Assembly: GCA_965242495.1 (NCBI GenBank)
Contig: OZ251446.1
Coordinates: forward strand, 1,240,001 to 1,304,000
DNA length: 64,000 nt
Reading direction: 5' to 3'
DNA from: CBDESN01 sp965242495
GTDB lineage: Bacteria; Pseudomonadota; Alphaproteobacteria; MPNO01
Part shown: positions 61,225 to 64,000 of the stretch, in pieces
Position numbering within the stretch: position 1 is the first letter of the stretch
Layout of the letters: each line of letters begins with the position of its first letter
Notes under the pieces: generated by a model
Database searches by the model: none
The model's input: the letters and a program-made list of their open reading frames with translations, nothing else
Told to the model about the DNA's origin: nothing
Position numbers and translations under genes: made by a program

Positions 61225-62146
61225 CCAGGACCGCCCCGGCGAGCGCGTCCCAGCCGGAGGTATGGCCGATGGCGTCGAGCTCGCCGAGGCGGCGCGGGAG
61301 ATCGGAGCCGCCGGCGCAGAGCGCCGCCATCGCGGCGTGAAGCGCCGCCGCGCCCTCGCCGCGGGCGGCGCTGGCGAGATGGGCGAGGCTGATCCGGTTG
61401 GTGCGCGCGGGCGCGGCGGCGAGGGCGCGAGCGCCGAGCGAATCGGCGAGATCGCCGCGGCCGAGGGCGCGCAGCGCGATCATGGCCCCGCCGACGAAGT
61501 CGTCGCCCGACGGCGTGAGCCCGGCCCCCAGTCCGATCAGCCCGGCCGCCTGCGCGGGCGCCGGCGGCGGCGCGCCCCCCGGGGCGGCGACGGCTTCGGC
61601 GAGCCAGCGCGCCAGCGCCTCGATCGGCCCGGCGGCGGCGCGGCGCGCGATCCGGTGGAGGCGGTCGGCCTCGTCGGGCGCGGGCGCGTCGAGGGGCAGC
61701 GCGGCGGGCAACCAGCCGACGTCGCCGAACCGGCCCCGTTCCGCGGCGAGCCGGCCGAGCCCCAGGGCGAGCGTCCGGCGGGTCCAGCCGCCGCGCGGCG
61801 CCGCCGGACGCCAGAGCTTCGCCGACGCGAAGGACAGGACCGCGTCGCCCAGCGTGAGCCGCATCCCGGCGATCCGCCCCACGACGCCCGGACGCAGGCC
61901 CGCGGCCTCCCAGTCTGGAGCGCCGGTCGGATCGCACAGCGCATTCAGCGGGCCCGGCCCCAGCGCCGTCGGACCGAAGCAGACCAGCGCGGCGTTTCCG
62001 GTCTCGGGGTTTCCGGTCTCGAGATAGAAGCTCCGTCGGAACACGGCGATCGCCTCGCCCCGGCGGGCCGCCGCCAGATGCCGCCGCGCGGCGCTCCCGA
62101 ACTGCGTCACGACGCAGTGAAGGGGCCGGGGCCGCGCTCCGTTCAC
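61139..62146 (-). CDS. allH: DUF2877 protein, oxamate carbamoyltransferase subunit (AllH/YlbF-like)
   Basis: The 335-residue protein has the DUF2877 hallmark GLIGLGAGLTPSGDDFVGGAM (key residues GAGLTPSGDD) and the C-terminal GHTSGWDALAGAV. E. coli YlbF (AllH) is the third component of oxamate carbamoyltransferase. The last 25 or so residues are a Pro/Arg-rich tail beyond the usual domain end, read across the 3' end of allF. The GTG start overlaps the carbamate kinase stop (GTGA), so the two are coupled. Confidence 0.87.
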   Translation of the reverse strand: MNGARPRPLHCVVTQFGSAARRHLAAARRGEAIAVFRRSFYLETGNPETGNAALVCFGPTALGPGPLNALCDPTGAPDWEAAGLRPGVVGRIAGMRLTLGDAVLSFASAKLWRPAAPRGGWTRRTLALGLGRLAAERGRFGDVGWLPAALPLDAPAPDEADRLHRIARRAAAGPIEALARWLAEAVAAPGGAPPPAPAQAAGLIGLGAGLTPSGDDFVGGAMIALRALGRGDLADSLGARALAAAPARTNRISLAHLASAARGEGAAALHAAMAALCAGGSDLPRRLGELDAIGHTSGWDALAGAVLVIAAFRDAPRPAPPPRPPPPHRRSTAPP

Positions 62147-63114
62147 CGCGCCTCGTCGGCCAGGACGTGCGTGCCCGTCTCGCCCCGGAGGGCGAACGGC
62201 GCGTCTTCGAGATGGGCGATGACCGCGCGCTTGCCGCCGCCTTCGAGAAAGGCGATCGCGGCGTCGATCTTGGGCCCCATGCTGCCGGGCGGGAAATGCC
62301 CTTCGTCGCGATACGCCCGGATGGCGGCGAGCGAGACCCGGTCGAGCTCCCGCTGATTCGCCGTCCCGTAGCCGAGGGCCACCCGGCGCACCGCGGTCAG
62401 GATCATCAGCGTCTCGATCCCCAACACGTTGGCCATCAGCGCCGAGGTCCGGTCCTTGTCGATGACCGCCTCGACGCCGCGCCGGACGCCCATCGGGCCG
62501 CGCACGACCGGGATGCCGCCGCCGCCGCCGGCGATGACCGCGGTTCCGGACTCGGCGAGGGCGCGGATCAGGGAAATGTCGACGATGTGCCTGGGCTTCG
62601 GCGAGGGCACGACGTGGCGCCAGCCGCGGCCGGCGTCCTCGCGCATCGTCCAGGACATCTCCTCGGCGATCGCCTGCGCCTCGTCCCGGTCGTAGAAATA
62701 CCCGATCGGCTTGGTCGGATCGGCGAAGGCGGGATCGTCGGGATCGACTTCGACCTGGGTCAGCAGGCACACGACGTGGCGCGGATCGCCGGCCTCGCGC
62801 AGCGCGTTCTCCAGGGCCTGCATCAGCAGATAGGCGATTCCGCCCTGGCTGTGGGCTACGCAGATGTCGAGCGACATGGGCGCGACGCGCCCGCGCGCCA
62901 GCGTCTGGCGCATCAGTATCTTGCCCACGACCGGCCCGTTGCCGTGGGTGACGACGAGTTCGCCGCCCAGCTGCAGCAGCGGCAGCAGCGCCCGGCCGGC
63001 CGCCGCCGCGTAGCCGAGCTGCTCGCCGACCGTGCCGGCGATGCCTTCCGGATGGATGGCGTTTCCGCCGACGGCGACGAGAAGGCGCCGCGGAATTTCG
63101 AACGCGCCGGCCAA
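62143..63114 (-). CDS. arcC: Carbamate kinase (AllK/ArcC-like)
   Basis: The enzyme turns carbamoyl phosphate plus ADP into ATP, ammonia and CO2. The 323-residue protein has LLVAVGGNAIHPEG at the start, VVTHGNGPVVGKIL, HSQGGIAYLLMQAL, VIAGGGGGIPVV, and AVIDKDRTSALMAN, the full amino-acid-kinase set. I chose a TTG start close to the domain edge with GGAGGGAGG upstream. The ORF is open to an ATG at 63186, which would add 24 Arg/Gly-rich residues. It faces the aminotransferase gene across a short divergent gap. Confidence 0.92.
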   Translation of the reverse strand: MAGAFEIPRRLLVAVGGNAIHPEGIAGTVGEQLGYAAAAGRALLPLLQLGGELVVTHGNGPVVGKILMRQTLARGRVAPMSLDICVAHSQGGIAYLLMQALENALREAGDPRHVVCLLTQVEVDPDDPAFADPTKPIGYFYDRDEAQAIAEEMSWTMREDAGRGWRHVVPSPKPRHIVDISLIRALAESGTAVIAGGGGGIPVVRGPMGVRRGVEAVIDKDRTSALMANVLGIETLMILTAVRRVALGYGTANQRELDRVSLAAIRAYRDEGHFPPGSMGPKIDAAIAFLEGGGKRAVIAHLEDAPFALRGETGTHVLADEAR

Positions 63115-63245
63115 GGCGGGGCGGCCTCCCTCCGATCCGGGTCCCGTTCGCCGGCGGCGCCATGACCCGGTGGCGCGACCGGCCATTGCGGATATAGAGT
63201 AGCGCCGACGGCGGGCGAATTGAACGACGGCGGGAGCGGACTGCG

Positions 63246-64000
63246 ATGAGCGACCTGTTTGGCGAGTTGGATCCGCCGCCGCGGCTGCTGTTGGGGCCCG
63301 GTCCGATCAACGCCGAGCCCCGCGTGCTGCGCGCCCTGGCGGCGCCGCTGTTGGGCCAGTTCGACCCCGACTTCACCGAGCACATGAACCAGGTCATGAC
63401 GCTCTATCGCGGCGTCTTCCAGACGGCCAACCGCTGGACGCTGCTCGTCGACGGCTCGGCGCGGGCGGGAACCGAGGCGCTTCTCGCCTCGATGATCACG
63501 CCGGGCGACCGCGTGCTGGTGCCGGTGTCGGGCCGGTTCGGGCAGCTGCTGCGAGAAATCTGCGAACGTTGCCGCGCCGACGTCCGGGTCGTCGAGGCCG
63601 AGTGGGGAACCGTCTTCGAAGCGGATCGGATCGAGCAGGCGCTCGAGACGCACGACCCGAAGATCGTCGCCGCCGTCCATGGCGATACGTCGACCACGAT
63701 GGCGCAGCCGTTCGAGGAGATCGGACCGATCTGCCGCGAGCGCGGCGTCTACCTGTATGTCGACGCGACGGCGACGCTCGGCGGCATGGACGTGGCCGTC
63801 GATGCGTGGCGGCTCGACGCCGTATCGGCGGGCCTCCAGAAATGCCTGTCGGGCCCGCCCGGCTCGGCCCCGGTCACCTTCAACGACCGCGTGGCCGAGC
63901 TGGTGTCGAAGCGCAAGCATATCGAGCGCGGCATCTGCCCCGAGGGGATCGGCCCGGGCGAGGGAGAGCGCATCCAGTCCAACTATTTCGACCTGCCGAT
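63246..64000 (+). CDS. pucG: PucG-type (S)-ureidoglycine-glyoxylate aminotransferase (3' end outside window)
   Basis: PucG moves the amino group of ureidoglycine to glyoxylate, giving oxalurate and glycine. The visible 251 residues have the class V fold and close PucG-like segments: LLLGPGPINAEPRVLRAL, LLGQFDPDFTEHMNQ, NRWTLLVDGSARAGTEA, AVHGDTSTTMAQP, YVDATATLGGMD, and the PLP lysine in AGLQKCLSGPPG (near residue 199). A serine- or alanine-glyoxylate transaminase is the alternative, but the neighbouring oxamate carbamoyltransferase genes favour PucG, since they use its product. No stop codon is reached. Confidence 0.85.
   Translation, partial: MSDLFGELDPPPRLLLGPGPINAEPRVLRALAAPLLGQFDPDFTEHMNQVMTLYRGVFQTANRWTLLVDGSARAGTEALLASMITPGDRVLVPVSGRFGQLLREICERCRADVRVVEAEWGTVFEADRIEQALETHDPKIVAAVHGDTSTTMAQPFEEIGPICRERGVYLYVDATATLGGMDVAVDAWRLDAVSAGLQKCLSGPPGSAPVTFNDRVAELVSKRKHIERGICPEGIGPGEGERIQSNYFDLP

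Overview
The window is a contiguous piece of a very GC-rich alphaproteobacterial chromosome. The signs are a complete division and cell-wall (dcw) cluster with meso-diaminopimelate-type MurE, a GcrA-family domain (restricted to Alphaproteobacteria), yebC-ruvC-ruvA order, rnpB directly upstream of mraZ, zapA-6S RNA-5-formyl-THF cyclo-ligase order, and an SRP RNA directly upstream of dnaX. LpxC, KdsB and BamD show a Gram-negative, LPS-making envelope. I cannot name the genus from sequence alone.

Layout. 1-4258 (minus): ruvA (cut by the window edge), ruvC, yebC, a YmdB-type phosphodiesterase, 5-formyl-THF cyclo-ligase, 6S RNA, zapA and a small coiled-coil gene. 4370-6690 (plus): a DjlA-like co-chaperone, a mini GcrA-like protein, an N-acetylmuramoyl-alanine amidase and RNase P RNA. 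7012-25312 (plus): mraZ-rsmH-ftsL-ftsI-murE-murF-mraY-murD-ftsW-murG-murC-murB-ddl-ftsQ-ftsA-ftsZ, tightly packed, mostly with 4-base stop/start overlaps. 25610-28227 (minus): a decayed island between ftsZ and lpxC holding broken sulfotransferase, acyltransferase and DUF2236 (MpaB-like) genes. 28764-34440 (plus): lpxC, bamD, recN, ligA. 34520-39860 (minus): aminopeptidase P, prmA, a UvrD/PcrA helicase. 40053-43525: a protease-like protein that has lost its catalytic triad, a secreted pentapeptide-repeat protein, a GNAT acetyltransferase and a gentisate-dioxygenase-like cupin.

43723-51386 (minus) is a defence operon: an HsdM-HsdS fusion with one target-recognition domain, then a Septu-like PtuA ATPase and PtuB HNH nuclease, then HsdR. 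The first three genes are joined by 4-base stop/start overlaps. 51559-58161 returns to housekeeping: hisN-like phosphatase, membrane cytochrome c, kdsB, pheA, nudC, SRP RNA, dnaX, ybaB. Between the convergent pheA and nudC genes lies a 555-bp gap with a near-consensus promoter and helically phased T-tracts, which suggests an uncatalogued small RNA.

58248-64000 is a nitrogen-salvage cluster: a 63-residue FdrA-type mini-protein, DUF1116 (AllG/YlbE), FdrA (AllF), DUF2877 (AllH/YlbF), carbamate kinase and a PucG-type ureidoglycine-glyoxylate aminotransferase. Together these can turn ureidoglycine into oxalurate, split oxalurate to oxamate and carbamoyl phosphate, and recover ATP.

A recurring oddity is small tandem duplications at gene ends (recN/ligA, ligA 3' end, GNAT 5' end), two of which create tiny ORFs whose stop codons overlap the next gene's start.
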